40,784 nt of DNA from Marivita sp. XM-24bin2 (GCA_003149565.1 QCWH01000006.1:53829-94612), one strand, 5' to 3'. Positions 17,610-26,277 are shown, numbered from the stretch's first letter. Made by a program: numbers and translations. The notes: generated by a model from the letters alone, not told the origin.

Positions 17610-18074
17610 ATGAACTCGACTCAATTAGATCAATTCGACAAGGCAATTCTGCGTATCCTGCAACGGGATGCCAGTCTGAGTGTTGAAACGATTGCCGATC
17701 AGGTGGCGCTGTCGCGCAACGCCTGCTGGCGGCGGATCAAGGCGATGGAGCAGGCCGGGATCATCACGGGTCGCGTGGCGCTGACCGATCCTGGCAAGCT
17801 TGGCTGCCCGCTCGAAGTGATGGTGATGATCCGTGCGGGACGCCATGATGCGGATTGGCTGGACAGCTTTCACAAGGCGGTGCGTACCATGCCCGAGGTG
17901 GTGGGTGCCTATCGCATGACGGGCGATCTTGACTACCTGCTGCGTGTCCGCGTGGCCGATGTTCCTGCCTATGACGCATTCTACAAGCGCGTGATCGCGC
18001 GGATTCCGCTCTCGGATATCTCGGCCAGTTTCGTTATGGAGGAGATCAAGGAAACCACCGCATTGCCGATCTGA
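17610..18074 (+). CDS. Lrp/AsnC family transcriptional regulator
   Basis: A 154-residue Lrp/AsnC protein: an N-terminal helix-turn-helix (about 8-60; LSVETIADQVALSRNACWRR is the DNA-reading part) and a C-terminal RAM ligand domain (about 65-150; VVGAYRMTGDLDYLLRV is the typical ligand-sensing stretch). Such proteins sense amino acids and form octamers. Its target is unknown; azlC and azlD, branched-chain amino acid exporters often controlled by an Lrp-type protein, lie 1.3 kb away on the other strand (inference). The promoter overlaps an inverted repeat, suggesting autoregulation, and the mRNA may be leaderless. Confidence 0.95.
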   Translation: MNSTQLDQFDKAILRILQRDASLSVETIADQVALSRNACWRRIKAMEQAGIITGRVALTDPGKLGCPLEVMVMIRAGRHDADWLDSFHKAVRTMPEVVGAYRMTGDLDYLLRVRVADVPAYDAFYKRVIARIPLSDISASFVMEEIKETTALPI

Positions 18075-18087
18075 GAGGCACCGAGGG

Positions 18088-18546
18088 ATGAGACAGGACA
18101 TACACACCACCGCGGAGGTGGCCGAGAATGACGCGCTGCCACGTCAGGTCGAGGCGCATGCCAAGGGCTGTGGTGAGACCGGCGAAAAGCCGCTGCCCCA
18201 TTCGATGACCCGCAAGCCGGTGAAGCAGAAAAGCGCCGCCGAATGGGCCTATGAGCGGCTGATCCTCTATATCCAGAACTTTGAAGAGCAGCTCGACAAT
18301 GAACATGAGGTTGCAATGGGCTTTGCCGGAAATGACACCGGTGTTCTGCGGATCGAAGGTTTGGGATATTTCGACCCCGATATCGTTACGTTCTATGGCA
18401 GGGACGCCGAGGGTGGCCGGATGCAGTTGATCCAGCATGTGTCGCAGCTCAATGTCACGCTGCGCGCCATGCCTATTCTGCGTCACGACGTGAAGCCTCG
18501 ACGCATTGGCTTTCAGCTTGCGGCAGAATTGGAACAGGAGGCCTGA
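18088..18546 (+). CDS. DUF6173-type conserved protein
   Basis: The 152-residue soluble protein has an unstructured, charged first third and a compact domain from about 48: AAEWAYERLILYIQNFEEQL, GNDTGVLRIEGLGYFDPDIV and LIQHVSQLNVTLRAMP. I recall this arrangement as DUF6173, widespread in Rhodobacterales, with no known function. It follows the Lrp-family gene by 13 bases and is likely co-transcribed with it. The assignment to the family comes from memory, not a search. Confidence 0.8.
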   Translation: MRQDIHTTAEVAENDALPRQVEAHAKGCGETGEKPLPHSMTRKPVKQKSAAEWAYERLILYIQNFEEQLDNEHEVAMGFAGNDTGVLRIEGLGYFDPDIVTFYGRDAEGGRMQLIQHVSQLNVTLRAMPILRHDVKPRRIGFQLAAELEQEA

Positions 18547-18632
18547 GCCGCGACACACTGCGCGCTTGGCATGAGTGACATGGTCGGGCAAATCGGGTAC
18601 CGACTCGAAAACATTTGTAAGGGATGTCTCAA

Positions 18633-18767
18633 ATGGCTGAACACAAGCACGGAACAATGGATATCACCGCCCAGGAGAAAACCTTTGACGGGTTCATCCG
18701 CTGGTCTGTCCGCGTCGCGGTATTCTCGATTGCGGTTCTGATCTTCCTCGCGATCTTCAATTCGTGA
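18633..18767 (+). CDS. aa3-type cytochrome c oxidase subunit IV
   Basis: A 44-residue protein, MAEHKHGTMDITAQEKTFDG followed by FIRWSVRVAVFSIAVLIFL, one C-terminal membrane helix (about 22-42). This is the short alphaproteobacterial aa3-oxidase subunit IV, a bystander subunit of the cytochrome c oxidase complex in the inner membrane. The start ATG 18633 has aaggga 8 bases upstream. The large oxidase subunits are not in the window, so it is encoded apart from them, as is common in this group. Confidence 0.88.
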   Translation: MAEHKHGTMDITAQEKTFDGFIRWSVRVAVFSIAVLIFLAIFNS

Positions 18768-18786
18768 GATCTGCCCAGAGGATGAC

Positions 18787-19413
18787 ATGACCTTGTTGTC
18801 ACGGATTTTGACCGGACTGGCCATGTTGGCCTTGGTTGGATGTGGCGCGGGCGCGGATATGCGCCCGGATGCCTCGCCCGAAGTGATCAGCAGCGCGTCG
18901 TACCGCCACCCTGGCCCGACTGCACTGACGCTTTTCACCGTAATCAACAACCGGTCCGATGCGGGCGCACATACCAGCCTGATGATCAACGGATCGCAGC
19001 GGGTGATATTTGATCCGGCAGGCACCGTACGGTTGAGCGCTGTGCCCGAGCGGGGCGATGTGCTCTACGGCATCACCCCCGGTGTGGCCGATTTCTATGC
19101 GCGTGCCCATGCCCGTGAAACGCATCATGTCGTGACCCACACCGTCGAAGTGCCGCCCGAAGTGGCAGAGCAAGCGCTGCGCCTTGCGGTTGCAAACGGA
19201 CCTGTCGGCTCGGCGCAATGTGCGCTGAGCACAGCGGCGATTCTGCGCCAGTTGCCGGGGTTCGAAAGCATCGGTTCAACCTGGTTTCCGAAACGCTTGA
19301 TGGATGATTTCGCCGAATTGCCGGGTGTGCGAACGTCCAAGATTTTCGAGAATGACAGTGACGACAAAGCTGTTGCCATCGCCCAGTTCGAACAGGCGCT
19401 TGTCGGTCAGTAA
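18787..19413 (+). CDS. Putative lipoprotein of unknown function
   Basis: The 208-residue protein has a lipoprotein signal: a hydrophobic stretch ending in ALVGC with the lipid-accepting Cys19. The mature part is globular and includes TLFTVINNRSDAGAHTSLMI, RVIFDPAGTVRLSAVPERGD, and CALSTAAILRQLPGF. Two cysteines remain only at the signal and in the C-terminal part. A Rhodobacterales family of this type is familiar to me, but without a function. It converges with azlD, the two stops being 6 bases apart. Confidence 0.8.
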   Translation: MTLLSRILTGLAMLALVGCGAGADMRPDASPEVISSASYRHPGPTALTLFTVINNRSDAGAHTSLMINGSQRVIFDPAGTVRLSAVPERGDVLYGITPGVADFYARAHARETHHVVTHTVEVPPEVAEQALRLAVANGPVGSAQCALSTAAILRQLPGFESIGSTWFPKRLMDDFAELPGVRTSKIFENDSDDKAVAIAQFEQALVGQ

Positions 19414-19419
19414 CCTACG

Positions 19420-19743
19420 TCAGAACAGCAGGCTGAGCGATACCAGAACGGCCGCGCCGACACCCATGGCCGCAAAAACGTTCTTTGTCAGATATCCTAC
19501 GGCAAAGGTCGCGGCCGCAGCGGCAAGCCGCGTGGCGTCTGGCTCTCCACCGGTTGCGGTGGGCCAGATCACCAGCGGAGCGACCAGCGCCGGGATCACG
19601 GCCACGGCGGTATAGCGCAGGTGCCGCAGCAGCCATTCGGGCATCGCGCGGTCCCCGATCAGACCAAGGAATGTGAAGCGCAGGCCGAAGCTGCCCACTC
19701 CGAGTGCAATGATGATGGTCCAAAGCTCGGTCGTGTCGGTCAT
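19420..19743 (-). CDS. azlD: AzlD-type branched-chain amino acid exporter subunit
   Basis: A small membrane protein of 107 residues starting ATG 19743, with about four membrane segments (LWTIIIALGVGSFGLRFTFL; AVAVIPALVAPLVIW; LAAAAATFAVGYLT; GVGAAVLVSLSLLF). FGLRFTFL is typical of AzlD. The family partners with AzlC to export branched-chain amino acids or analogues. Its ATG overlaps the azlC stop (ATGA), so the two are translationally coupled. No other candidate partner is near. Confidence 0.92.
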   Translation of the reverse strand: MTDTTELWTIIIALGVGSFGLRFTFLGLIGDRAMPEWLLRHLRYTAVAVIPALVAPLVIWPTATGGEPDATRLAAAAATFAVGYLTKNVFAAMGVGAAVLVSLSLLF

Positions 19744-20447
19744 GGTTTGGTTCCCAACCGTACCTCGGCCTGAGCGCCGGCCATCATGCCACCCAGCCCG
19801 GCCACGAGCAGGCCAATGTTGTACGGCAGCCACGCGAAGGCCAAAGCAAGGACAACGGCCGCCAGCGCTGCAATCCGGTGCGCCGGGGTGCGCAGCATGG
19901 GGCCGACCATGGCCAGAAAGGCGATAGGCAGCGCGAAGTCGAGCCCAAGGCTGGGTGGGATGCTCTCGCCCAGAACCGCGCCAAGGAAGGTGAACAGATA
20001 CCAGGGCGGGCAGATCGGGGTCATCACGCCAAGGAAATAGGCGAATTTTTCGGACGTGGTTTGATCGGGGTTGCGTTCATAGTCGAGGACCGATTGGGCA
20101 TAGGTCTGGTCGACAAGAAAATACGCGGCGATGCCGCGCTTCCAGAGCGGCAACGGCCCCAGATGCGGGGTGATCGACGCCGAATACATTGCCATGCGCA
20201 GGTTGACGGCCAATGCCGACGCAATCACCACCAGCGTCGGTGCATTTTCGTTGATCAACTGAAGCGCCGCGAACTGTGAGGCACCTGCGATCACCACGAT
20301 GGAAAAGCCCATTGTCTCATGCACGGCCAGCCCGGCCTCGGTGGCAAGTACGCCGAAGAGCATGGAAAAGGGGGCGACGACGACAATGAAGGGCAACCCG
20401 TCCCGGACGCCCCGCCAGTAGCTTGACATTGCGGTCCCTGCCGCCAT
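19740..20447 (-). CDS. azlC: AzlC-type branched-chain amino acid exporter subunit
   Basis: A polytopic protein of 235 residues. FGVLATEAGL near residue 30 and AGASQFAALQL around 60-70 are AzlC family marks. The chosen start ATG 20447 has gagg 7 bases upstream; a start at 20429 (MSSYWRGVRDGLPF) is an alternative. The complex with AzlD sits in the inner membrane. The gene is divergent from fdhD with only 62 bases between starts, so promoters overlap. Confidence 0.94.
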   Translation of the reverse strand: MAAGTAMSSYWRGVRDGLPFIVVVAPFSMLFGVLATEAGLAVHETMGFSIVVIAGASQFAALQLINENAPTLVVIASALAVNLRMAMYSASITPHLGPLPLWKRGIAAYFLVDQTYAQSVLDYERNPDQTTSEKFAYFLGVMTPICPPWYLFTFLGAVLGESIPPSLGLDFALPIAFLAMVGPMLRTPAHRIAALAAVVLALAFAWLPYNIGLLVAGLGGMMAGAQAEVRLGTKP

Positions 20448-20509
20448 CACTGTGCCTCGTCTGCTGTGTTCGGAACGGACGTAGCCTTGGACGAGGGGAG
20501 ATGCAATCT

Positions 20510-21388
20510 ATGCCGGATGACGTGCTTCGGGACTACCTCATCGCGCCTGAACCGGGCGCGGCTCGGCTGACCCGCCGGGTGGTGGGCACCGATCACACCG
20601 GAGCCGAGACCGAGATCAGCGTGGTCGAGGAGCGGCCTCTGACGATTTTCCTGAACGCGCAGGAAATCGTGACGGCGATGACGATTGGCGACTATCCCGA
20701 GTATCTTGCAGTCGGATTCCTGCGCAATCAGGGCATGCTGCGTGACGACGACGTGGTGACGAAGGTCGAGTATGACGACGATCTGGAGGTCGTTGTGGTG
20801 CGGACCGAGCGGCAGACCACCTATGAGGAGAAGGTCAAGAAGAAGACCCGAACCAGCGGCTGTGCCGTGGGGACGGTGTTCGGCGACATGATGGAGGGAC
20901 TCGACAAGGTGGTGCTGCCGCAGGTCGAGTTGCGGACCTCGTGGCTTTACGCGCTGGCGCACAAGATCAACACGACGCCGTCGCTGTACCTGGAGGCGGG
21001 GGCCATCCACGGCACTGTGCTCTGCCATCAGGATCGCCCACTTGTCTATATGGAGGACGTTGGCCGCCACAACGCGGTCGACAAGATTGCGGGTTGGATG
21101 TTTCAGGAAGGTGTCGGGCCAGAGGACAAGATCCTCTACACCACCGGGCGGCTGACCTCGGAAATGGTGATCAAGACGGCGCTGATGGGCATTCCGGTGC
21201 TGGCTTCTCGGTCGGGCTTTACCGCCTGGGGGGTCGAGATCGCAAGGCAGGTAGGGCTGACCTGTATCGGGCGGATGCGCGGCAAGCGGTTTGTCTGCCT
21301 TTCGGGCGAGGAACGGTTGGTTCGGGATACGGACCCCGACAGCGTGCCCGAGGAAAGCCGCAAGAACCGCAGGAAGAGCGCGGAATGA
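20510..21388 (+). CDS. fdhD: Formate dehydrogenase accessory sulfurtransferase
   Basis: FdhD passes sulfur from IscS to the molybdenum cofactor of formate dehydrogenase. The 292-residue protein has RPLTIFLNAQEIVTAMTIGD and MEDVGRHNAVDKIAGW, the family motif around the nucleotide site, and a single conserved Cys118 in TSGCAVG where E. coli has a CxxC. The start ATG 20510 lies 9 bases after the gagggga ribosome site; ATG 20501 is an alternative. First gene of a Moco operon: stop overlaps mobA (ATGA). Confidence 0.95.
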   Translation: MPDDVLRDYLIAPEPGAARLTRRVVGTDHTGAETEISVVEERPLTIFLNAQEIVTAMTIGDYPEYLAVGFLRNQGMLRDDDVVTKVEYDDDLEVVVVRTERQTTYEEKVKKKTRTSGCAVGTVFGDMMEGLDKVVLPQVELRTSWLYALAHKINTTPSLYLEAGAIHGTVLCHQDRPLVYMEDVGRHNAVDKIAGWMFQEGVGPEDKILYTTGRLTSEMVIKTALMGIPVLASRSGFTAWGVEIARQVGLTCIGRMRGKRFVCLSGEERLVRDTDPDSVPEESRKNRRKSAE

Positions 21389-22017
21389 GTGTGCCTTTGG
21401 GAGTGATCCTTGCCGGTGGTCTGGCCACGCGCATGGGCGGCGGCGATAAGGCGCTGTTGCAGGTCGGAGGGCAGACGCTGCTGAATCGGGTGATCGACCG
21501 GTTGCATCCGCAAGTCGCAGGCATGGCGTTGAATGCCAATGGCGATGCGGCGCGGTTCGATGGGTTTGGGCTGCCGGTGCTGCCCGACAGCATCGACGGC
21601 TTTCCCGGTCCGTTGGCTGGTGTGCTCGCAGGGCTTGATTGGGCGGCAGACCAGGGGGCAGAGGCGATTTTGACCGTTGCTGCCGACACGCCGTTCTTTC
21701 CCACCGATCTTGTCACGGTGTTGCAGGACAAAGCGCAGGGCATGACGCACCCCTTGGTGCTGGCCGCCACCCCGCGGGGCGAGGAAAAGACGAAGTCGAT
21801 GAGCCGCTCCGGGCTGATCCGTCACCCGACCTTCGGCCTCTGGCCGGTGGCCCTGCGTGACGATCTGCGGAATGCGTTGGAGGACGGGGTCAAGAAAGTG
21901 GTGATCTGGACCGAAAAACACGATGGCCGCGAGGCGGTGTTTCAGACGGATCAGGGCGATCCGTTCTTCAATGTGAACACGCCCGAAGACCTTGAGGCAG
22001 CAGAGGCAATGGTATGA
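21385..22017 (+). CDS. mobA: Molybdenum cofactor guanylyltransferase
   Basis: MobA adds GMP from GTP to molybdopterin to make the MGD cofactor of DMSO-reductase-family enzymes such as formate dehydrogenase. The 210 residues contain the nucleotidyltransferase signature ILAGGLATRMGGGDKAL (8-24), with the metal-binding acidic segment AADTPFFP further on and NVNTPEDL near the end. ATG 21385 overlaps the fdhD stop and its own stop overlaps mobB, so the four-gene unit is a single coupled message. Confidence 0.96.
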   Translation: MSVPLGVILAGGLATRMGGGDKALLQVGGQTLLNRVIDRLHPQVAGMALNANGDAARFDGFGLPVLPDSIDGFPGPLAGVLAGLDWAADQGAEAILTVAADTPFFPTDLVTVLQDKAQGMTHPLVLAATPRGEEKTKSMSRSGLIRHPTFGLWPVALRDDLRNALEDGVKKVVIWTEKHDGREAVFQTDQGDPFFNVNTPEDLEAAEAMV

Positions 22018-22505
22018 AGATTTACGGCGTTACAGGCTGGAAGAACGCCGGCAAGACCGGGTTGATGGAGCGATTGGTGACCGAAATCACCGGGCGTGGT
22101 TTCAGCGTGTCGACTGTCAAACATGCGCATCACACCTTTGATGTGGACCACCCCGGCAAGGACAGCCATCGCCACCGGGTCGCGGGCGCGACCGAAGTGC
22201 TGCTGGCTTCGCGCAACCGCTTTGCGCTGATGCACGAGCTGCGCGACGAGGAGGAGCCGACGCTGGAAGAGTTGCTGTCCAAGCTGATGCCTGTCGATCT
22301 GGTTCTGGTCGAAGGCTACAAGCGCGACAGGCATCCCAAGGTTGAGGCATTCCGGGCCGAAACGGGCAACGACCTGATCGCGCCGGGTGATCCCACCATT
22401 CGCGCGGTGGCCAGTGATACGCCGATGGCGTTGGATCGCCCGGTGTTCGATCTGAACGACACCAAGGCGATTGCGGATTTCATCCTGTCAGAGGTTTGGC
22501 TTTGA
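22014..22505 (+). CDS. mobB: Molybdopterin-guanine dinucleotide biosynthesis adaptor MobB
   Basis: A P-loop GTP-binding protein of 163 residues. The Walker A is GWKNAGKTG (8-16), the switch region has TVKHAHHTFDVDHPGKDS and the downstream acidic strand DLVLVEGYKRDRHPK. MobB binds GTP and MobA and aids MGD loading but is not strictly required in E. coli. Its ATG overlaps the mobA stop; its stop overlaps the moeA TTG. Confidence 0.95.
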   Translation: MKIYGVTGWKNAGKTGLMERLVTEITGRGFSVSTVKHAHHTFDVDHPGKDSHRHRVAGATEVLLASRNRFALMHELRDEEEPTLEELLSKLMPVDLVLVEGYKRDRHPKVEAFRAETGNDLIAPGDPTIRAVASDTPMALDRPVFDLNDTKAIADFILSEVWL

Positions 22506-24619
22506 CGGGGTTCGACACGATAGCGATTGTCGATTGGTCTGCGGGCAAACGCGCGCCTGCGCGTCCCTCAAAAGATGCGATCTGGATCGGGGTGACCCGT
22601 TCGGGTCTCGATCAAGAGCCGGTTTACTGTCGGTCGCGGATCGAAGCCGAGGCTTGGTTGTCCGATTTCATCGGCGCAGAGGCGCAAGCCGGGCGGCGCG
22701 TGCTGATCGGATTCGATTTCCCCTTTGGCTATCCACGGGGATTTGTGCGTCATGTGACCGGATCGGACGATCCGCTGACATTCTGGGATTGGTTGACGTC
22801 ACGGATCATGGACAGCGAGGCGGGCGAAAACAACCGGTTCGATGTGGCGTCGGAGATCAATCGTCTCTTTGATGGGCCGGGGCCGTTCTGGGGCAAGCCT
22901 TCTGAAGACAGTTGGCCGGATATTCCATACCGCAAAGTGGGGATATCCTATGACAGCTTTGCAGAGCGCCGGGCCTGCGATCTGGCGGCGAAGGCGTCGT
23001 CCTCCTGTTTTCAACTCTTCTTTAACCCAACTGTGGGAAGTCAGGCCTTGATGGGTCTGCCGATGCTTTCGCGATTGCGGCGGCGCGGGGGCGTCTCGGT
23101 TTGGCCTTTCGAGGACTGGTCTGGCGCCCAGACCGTGCTGGTCGAGATTTGGCCGGGTTTGATTGAACCTGCGGTGAAGGAGGTACAAAACGAAGAGATT
23201 CGCGATGCCGCGCAAGTGCGCCTTCTGGCGCGGGCCTTGGCAAGTCTATCAGCAGAGCGCCTGCATGAGCTTTTGACAGATGTCGGGCAGGAGGCACCTG
23301 ACGAAGCCTGGATTTTGGGTGCCGGGCATGCGGACGAATTGGTTACTGCAGCGCGCGGGCAGATTTTTTTGGCGCCGCCGCCGCTGCGGAACGACTGTTT
23401 TGCACTGCCTGCCGGTGTGGACTGGACACCTGTCGATGATGCGCTTGCTCTGTTAAGCGCGCGCATGCATGCCGTTGTGGGTGTCGAAACGGTGCCGCTC
23501 ATGCAGGCCTGCGGACGGGTTTTGGCCGAAGATCTGATCGCGAAACGATCGAATCCGCCACATCCGAATACGGCGGTGGACGGGTATGGATTTTCCGGTG
23601 CTGCCATCGGTGACGGGCCGCAGATTTTGCCGTTGGTCGACGGACGCGCCGCGGCGGGTGCGCCTTTCGCCGGGTTGATTCCCGAGGGGCAGGCGATCCG
23701 CGTGCTCACCGGCGCGGACCTTCCTGACGGCGTTGATACGGTTGTTCTCGACGAAGATGTTCGGGTTGGAGATGGTCACGTCGCGTTTCATGGGCCCCTG
23801 AGACCGGGCGCCAACACGCGCAAAGCGGGCGAAGATGTGCGTGAAGGAGAAGCGGCGCTATCTGCCGGGCGTGTGCTGACCCCTGCTGACCTGGCGCTTG
23901 CGGCGGCGGTGGGACATGGCAGCCTTGAGGTGAGAAAACGGCTAAGAGTCGCCGTCCTGTCCACCGGGGATGAGATTGTCGAGCCGGGCGCGCAGGCGGC
24001 TGAAGGGCAGATCTTTGATGCCAATCGGCCGATGCTTCTGAGCCTGTGCGCCGGTTTCGGGTTCGAAGTTGTGGACATGGGGTGTGCAGCGGATGACCGT
24101 GGGGCTGTGCGTGCGGCACTGGACCGGGCTTCGGCACAGGCTGATGTGATCCTGACCTCAGGCGGAGCGTCCGCCGGGGATGAAGATCATATCTCTGCGC
24201 TGTTGCGTGAAACCGGTTCCATGCAGGAATGGCGGATCGCGCTGAAACCCGGTCGACCGTTGGCATTGGGCCTTTGGGATGGCGTTCCTGTCTTTGGTCT
24301 GCCCGGCAATCCTGTGGCGGCGCTGGTGTGTACTCTGATCTTTGCACGACCGGCGATGGCGGCATTGTCCGGAGCGGGCTGGTTTGAACCGCAGGGGTTC
24401 ACCGTGCCAGCAGCATTCGAAAAGCGTAAAAAACCGGGGCGGCGGGAATATCTGCGGTCGCGGATCCGCGATGGCCGCGCCGAGGTGTTCAAGTCTGAAG
24501 GCTCGGGTCGAATCTCTGGTTTGAGCTGGGCCGAAGGGCTTGTCGAATTGCCAGACGGTGCGGTGCATGTGCAACCGGGTGACCCGGTGCGCTACATTCC
24601 GTTTTTGTCATTCAGCTGA
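22502..24619 (+). CDS. moeA: MoeA molybdopterin molybdotransferase with a large extra N-terminal domain
   Basis: TTG 22502 overlaps the mobB stop (TTGA) with a gagg ribosome site 7 bases before it, giving 705 residues; an alternative TTG is 22496. The C-terminal 400 residues are MoeA: VDGYGF (Asp360), STGDE (487-491), TSGGASAGDEDH (552-563), KPGRPLALG (582-590), FGLPGNPVA (598-606). MoeA inserts molybdate into adenylylated molybdopterin. The first 300 residues are a separate domain with IAIVDWSAGK (8-17) and RRVLIGFDFPFGYP (65-78), motifs like DUF429-type RNase H-like proteins; no known MoeA needs this. Codon use does not obviously change at the boundary around 308. The extra domain's role is unknown. 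Confidence 0.9.
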   Translation: MTGFDTIAIVDWSAGKRAPARPSKDAIWIGVTRSGLDQEPVYCRSRIEAEAWLSDFIGAEAQAGRRVLIGFDFPFGYPRGFVRHVTGSDDPLTFWDWLTSRIMDSEAGENNRFDVASEINRLFDGPGPFWGKPSEDSWPDIPYRKVGISYDSFAERRACDLAAKASSSCFQLFFNPTVGSQALMGLPMLSRLRRRGGVSVWPFEDWSGAQTVLVEIWPGLIEPAVKEVQNEEIRDAAQVRLLARALASLSAERLHELLTDVGQEAPDEAWILGAGHADELVTAARGQIFLAPPPLRNDCFALPAGVDWTPVDDALALLSARMHAVVGVETVPLMQACGRVLAEDLIAKRSNPPHPNTAVDGYGFSGAAIGDGPQILPLVDGRAAAGAPFAGLIPEGQAIRVLTGADLPDGVDTVVLDEDVRVGDGHVAFHGPLRPGANTRKAGEDVREGEAALSAGRVLTPADLALAAAVGHGSLEVRKRLRVAVLSTGDEIVEPGAQAAEGQIFDANRPMLLSLCAGFGFEVVDMGCAADDRGAVRAALDRASAQADVILTSGGASAGDEDHISALLRETGSMQEWRIALKPGRPLALGLWDGVPVFGLPGNPVAALVCTLIFARPAMAALSGAGWFEPQGFTVPAAFEKRKKPGRREYLRSRIRDGRAEVFKSEGSGRISGLSWAEGLVELPDGAVHVQPGDPVRYIPFLSFS

Positions 24620-24631
24620 GCGTACGCTCAG
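24616..24631. terminator. 16-base palindrome spanning the moeA stop
   Basis: CTGAGCGT is followed by its complement. It includes the TGA stop of moeA (24617-24619) and sits 30 bases before the end of the convergent membrane-protein gene. No T tract on the plus side, so a role in 3'-end formation is inferred from position. Confidence 0.3.
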
Positions 24632-24661
24632 ACCCCACTGGGCAGCGGTGACAAACGCCCT

Positions 24662-25669
24662 TTAATCGAACGTACCGCTCACACGCCCCAGCAGCATGAA
24701 CGCGCGTGCGGTTCTTGTGCCGGCGAGTTCCGAAATCTCCGCATCCGTCGCCGTGCTTTCGAACCGGGCGAAGCCCTTGTCGAAGAGACGCAGGAAATGG
24801 TGTGCGGCATCGCGGAAGATCGGGTCCTGTTTCATGCGCCCGGCGGCCAAGGCCAGCGATGACCGGTCCCGCACGCCGCCCAGGGCGGCAATCGTGCGAC
24901 CGCGTTCACCTTTGGCAAAGCGCCGCCACAGTTCCGGGCGGGCCATGTCGGGGCGCAGATCGTCCATGTATATGCCGTCTTGGCTGAGCAAGGTCAGAAC
25001 ATCCTGCGCGGCCTGCACCAGTTGCGCCGATGGGCGATCTTTCAGAGCGCGGCGCAGCGCTGCAAAGCCTTCCTGATCGTCGGCGGTTTCCGGAAAATGC
25101 AGCGCACGGATGAAATCAGATGTCGAAAGCGGTGGGTGCAGCGCCTCGGCAGGGGTGCCAAGCGCCAGTGTGGGCTGGTCGCCGGGTTCCGGGTCCGGCG
25201 CCGCCGCTTGCACGGCAATCTGGGCGGCGCGGGTCGATGTGAACATCGCCAGCGTGGTTTCCGCCTTCTTCTGTGCGTCAGCGATTTCGTCCAGTTTCTT
25301 GACGATAGAGGGGTGCGGCGCCTGATCCCGTCCGCCCGCTTGATTTTGCGTGATATAGGCATGTCGGATCGCGTCGATCGCGGTTTGGAGCCGGGTGCTT
25401 TCCTCGCGCATGATGCGCAAGGACCTGGCACCAAGAGCCGCGACCCAGATCATCCCGACGGGAAAGAAGATCACCATCAAGGTCAGAAGAAAGCGAAGCC
25501 CGTCCACCCCCTCGTTGCCCGAGAACAGGAAGAACGCCCCAGAGATCACCAGCCAGACTACGCTGAGCGCAGCTGCTGTCAGCTCTATACCGCTGAGCCC
25601 GCGGCTGTCATCGCCGGGCCGGGGCGGTATCGGGCTCGGACCTGGCTGTGCGTCTTTTTGCTTTGTCAT
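24662..25669 (-). CDS. Conserved membrane protein with two N-terminal TM helices
   Basis: A 335-residue protein with a Pro-rich cytoplasmic start, two membrane helices (about 28-50 and 58-82), then a helical region (90-150) with coiled-coil character, and a mostly helical C-terminal domain (190-335) with SRDG-free sequence such as LVQAAQDVLTLLSQDGIYMD, ELWRRFAKGERGRTIAALGG and AAHHFLRLFDKGFARFE. I do not recognise a characterised family; it resembles a Rhodobacterales-specific protein. It is 16 bases downstream of greA and probably co-transcribed with it. Nothing in the sequence gives a catalytic site. Confidence 0.75.
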   Translation of the reverse strand: MTKQKDAQPGPSPIPPRPGDDSRGLSGIELTAAALSVVWLVISGAFFLFSGNEGVDGLRFLLTLMVIFFPVGMIWVAALGARSLRIMREESTRLQTAIDAIRHAYITQNQAGGRDQAPHPSIVKKLDEIADAQKKAETTLAMFTSTRAAQIAVQAAAPDPEPGDQPTLALGTPAEALHPPLSTSDFIRALHFPETADDQEGFAALRRALKDRPSAQLVQAAQDVLTLLSQDGIYMDDLRPDMARPELWRRFAKGERGRTIAALGGVRDRSSLALAAGRMKQDPIFRDAAHHFLRLFDKGFARFESTATDAEISELAGTRTARAFMLLGRVSGTFD

Positions 25670-25685
25670 GGCCGGGTCGGACCCA

Positions 25686-26156
25686 TCAAATGTACTCGAT
25701 CTTCAACACTTCGTAGGCTTTGTCGCCACCGGGTGTGCGGACTTCTACGCTGTCACCTTCTTCTTTGCCGATCAGGGCACGGGCGATGGGCGATTTGATG
25801 TTAAGCAGACCTTTTTCGATATTGGCCTCGTGTTCACCGACGATCTGCCAGGTCTTTTCCTCATCGGTGTCTTCATCGACCAGAGTGACGGTCGCCCCGA
25901 ACTTGATCGGGCCAGACAGTTTGGTTGGGTCGATCACCTCGACGAGGCTTAGCACGCCTTCCAGTTCCTTGATGCGACCTTCGATAAAGCCCTGTTTTTC
26001 GCGGGCCGAATGATATTCCGCGTTTTCCTTGAGATCGCCCAACTCCCGCGCCTCGGCAATCGCCTTGATCACGGCAGGACGCTCTTCGGACTTGAGCGTT
26101 TTCAATTCGGTTTCGAGCGCGGCGTGCCCCGCGCGGGTCATCGGTAGCTTTTCCAT
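25686..26156 (-). CDS. greA: Transcription elongation factor GreA
   Basis: GreA inserts its coiled coil into the RNA polymerase secondary channel and triggers cleavage of backtracked transcripts. 156 residues; ATG 26156 has gaggga upstream, and the 39 residues further upstream in frame are not protein-like. The coiled-coil tip contains GDLKENAEY with the catalytic acidic D41 and E44, and the C-terminal domain is an FKBP-like fold ([34 protein letters not shown]). It is followed by the two-TM protein gene. Its leader has interleaved inverted repeats at 26197-26277. Confidence 0.97.
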   Translation of the reverse strand: MEKLPMTRAGHAALETELKTLKSEERPAVIKAIAEARELGDLKENAEYHSAREKQGFIEGRIKELEGVLSLVEVIDPTKLSGPIKFGATVTLVDEDTDEEKTWQIVGEHEANIEKGLLNIKSPIARALIGKEEGDSVEVRTPGGDKAYEVLKIEYI

Positions 26157-26196
26157 GGGATTTTTCCCTCTTGCTCGGCAGAGCGTGAGCTCTGGC

Positions 26197-26277
26197 GCCA
26201 TTTGCCGTCGGCGCGGTGTAAACATGTCACTTGCTTTGGCGCAAGACTGCCCCGGTCGCTTGGCAAATGGCAAGTGA
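26197..26277 (-). promoter_or_regulatory. greA leader with interleaved complementary arms
   Basis: Read on the minus strand: arm A TCACTTGC (26277-26270), arm B GCCATTTGCC (26271-26262), A' GCAAGTGA (26234-26227), B' GGCAAATGGC (26206-26197). A can pair with A', B with B', and the order A-B-A'-B' makes these either alternative hairpins or a pseudoknot. It lies 41 bases before the greA start. Confidence 0.5.
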
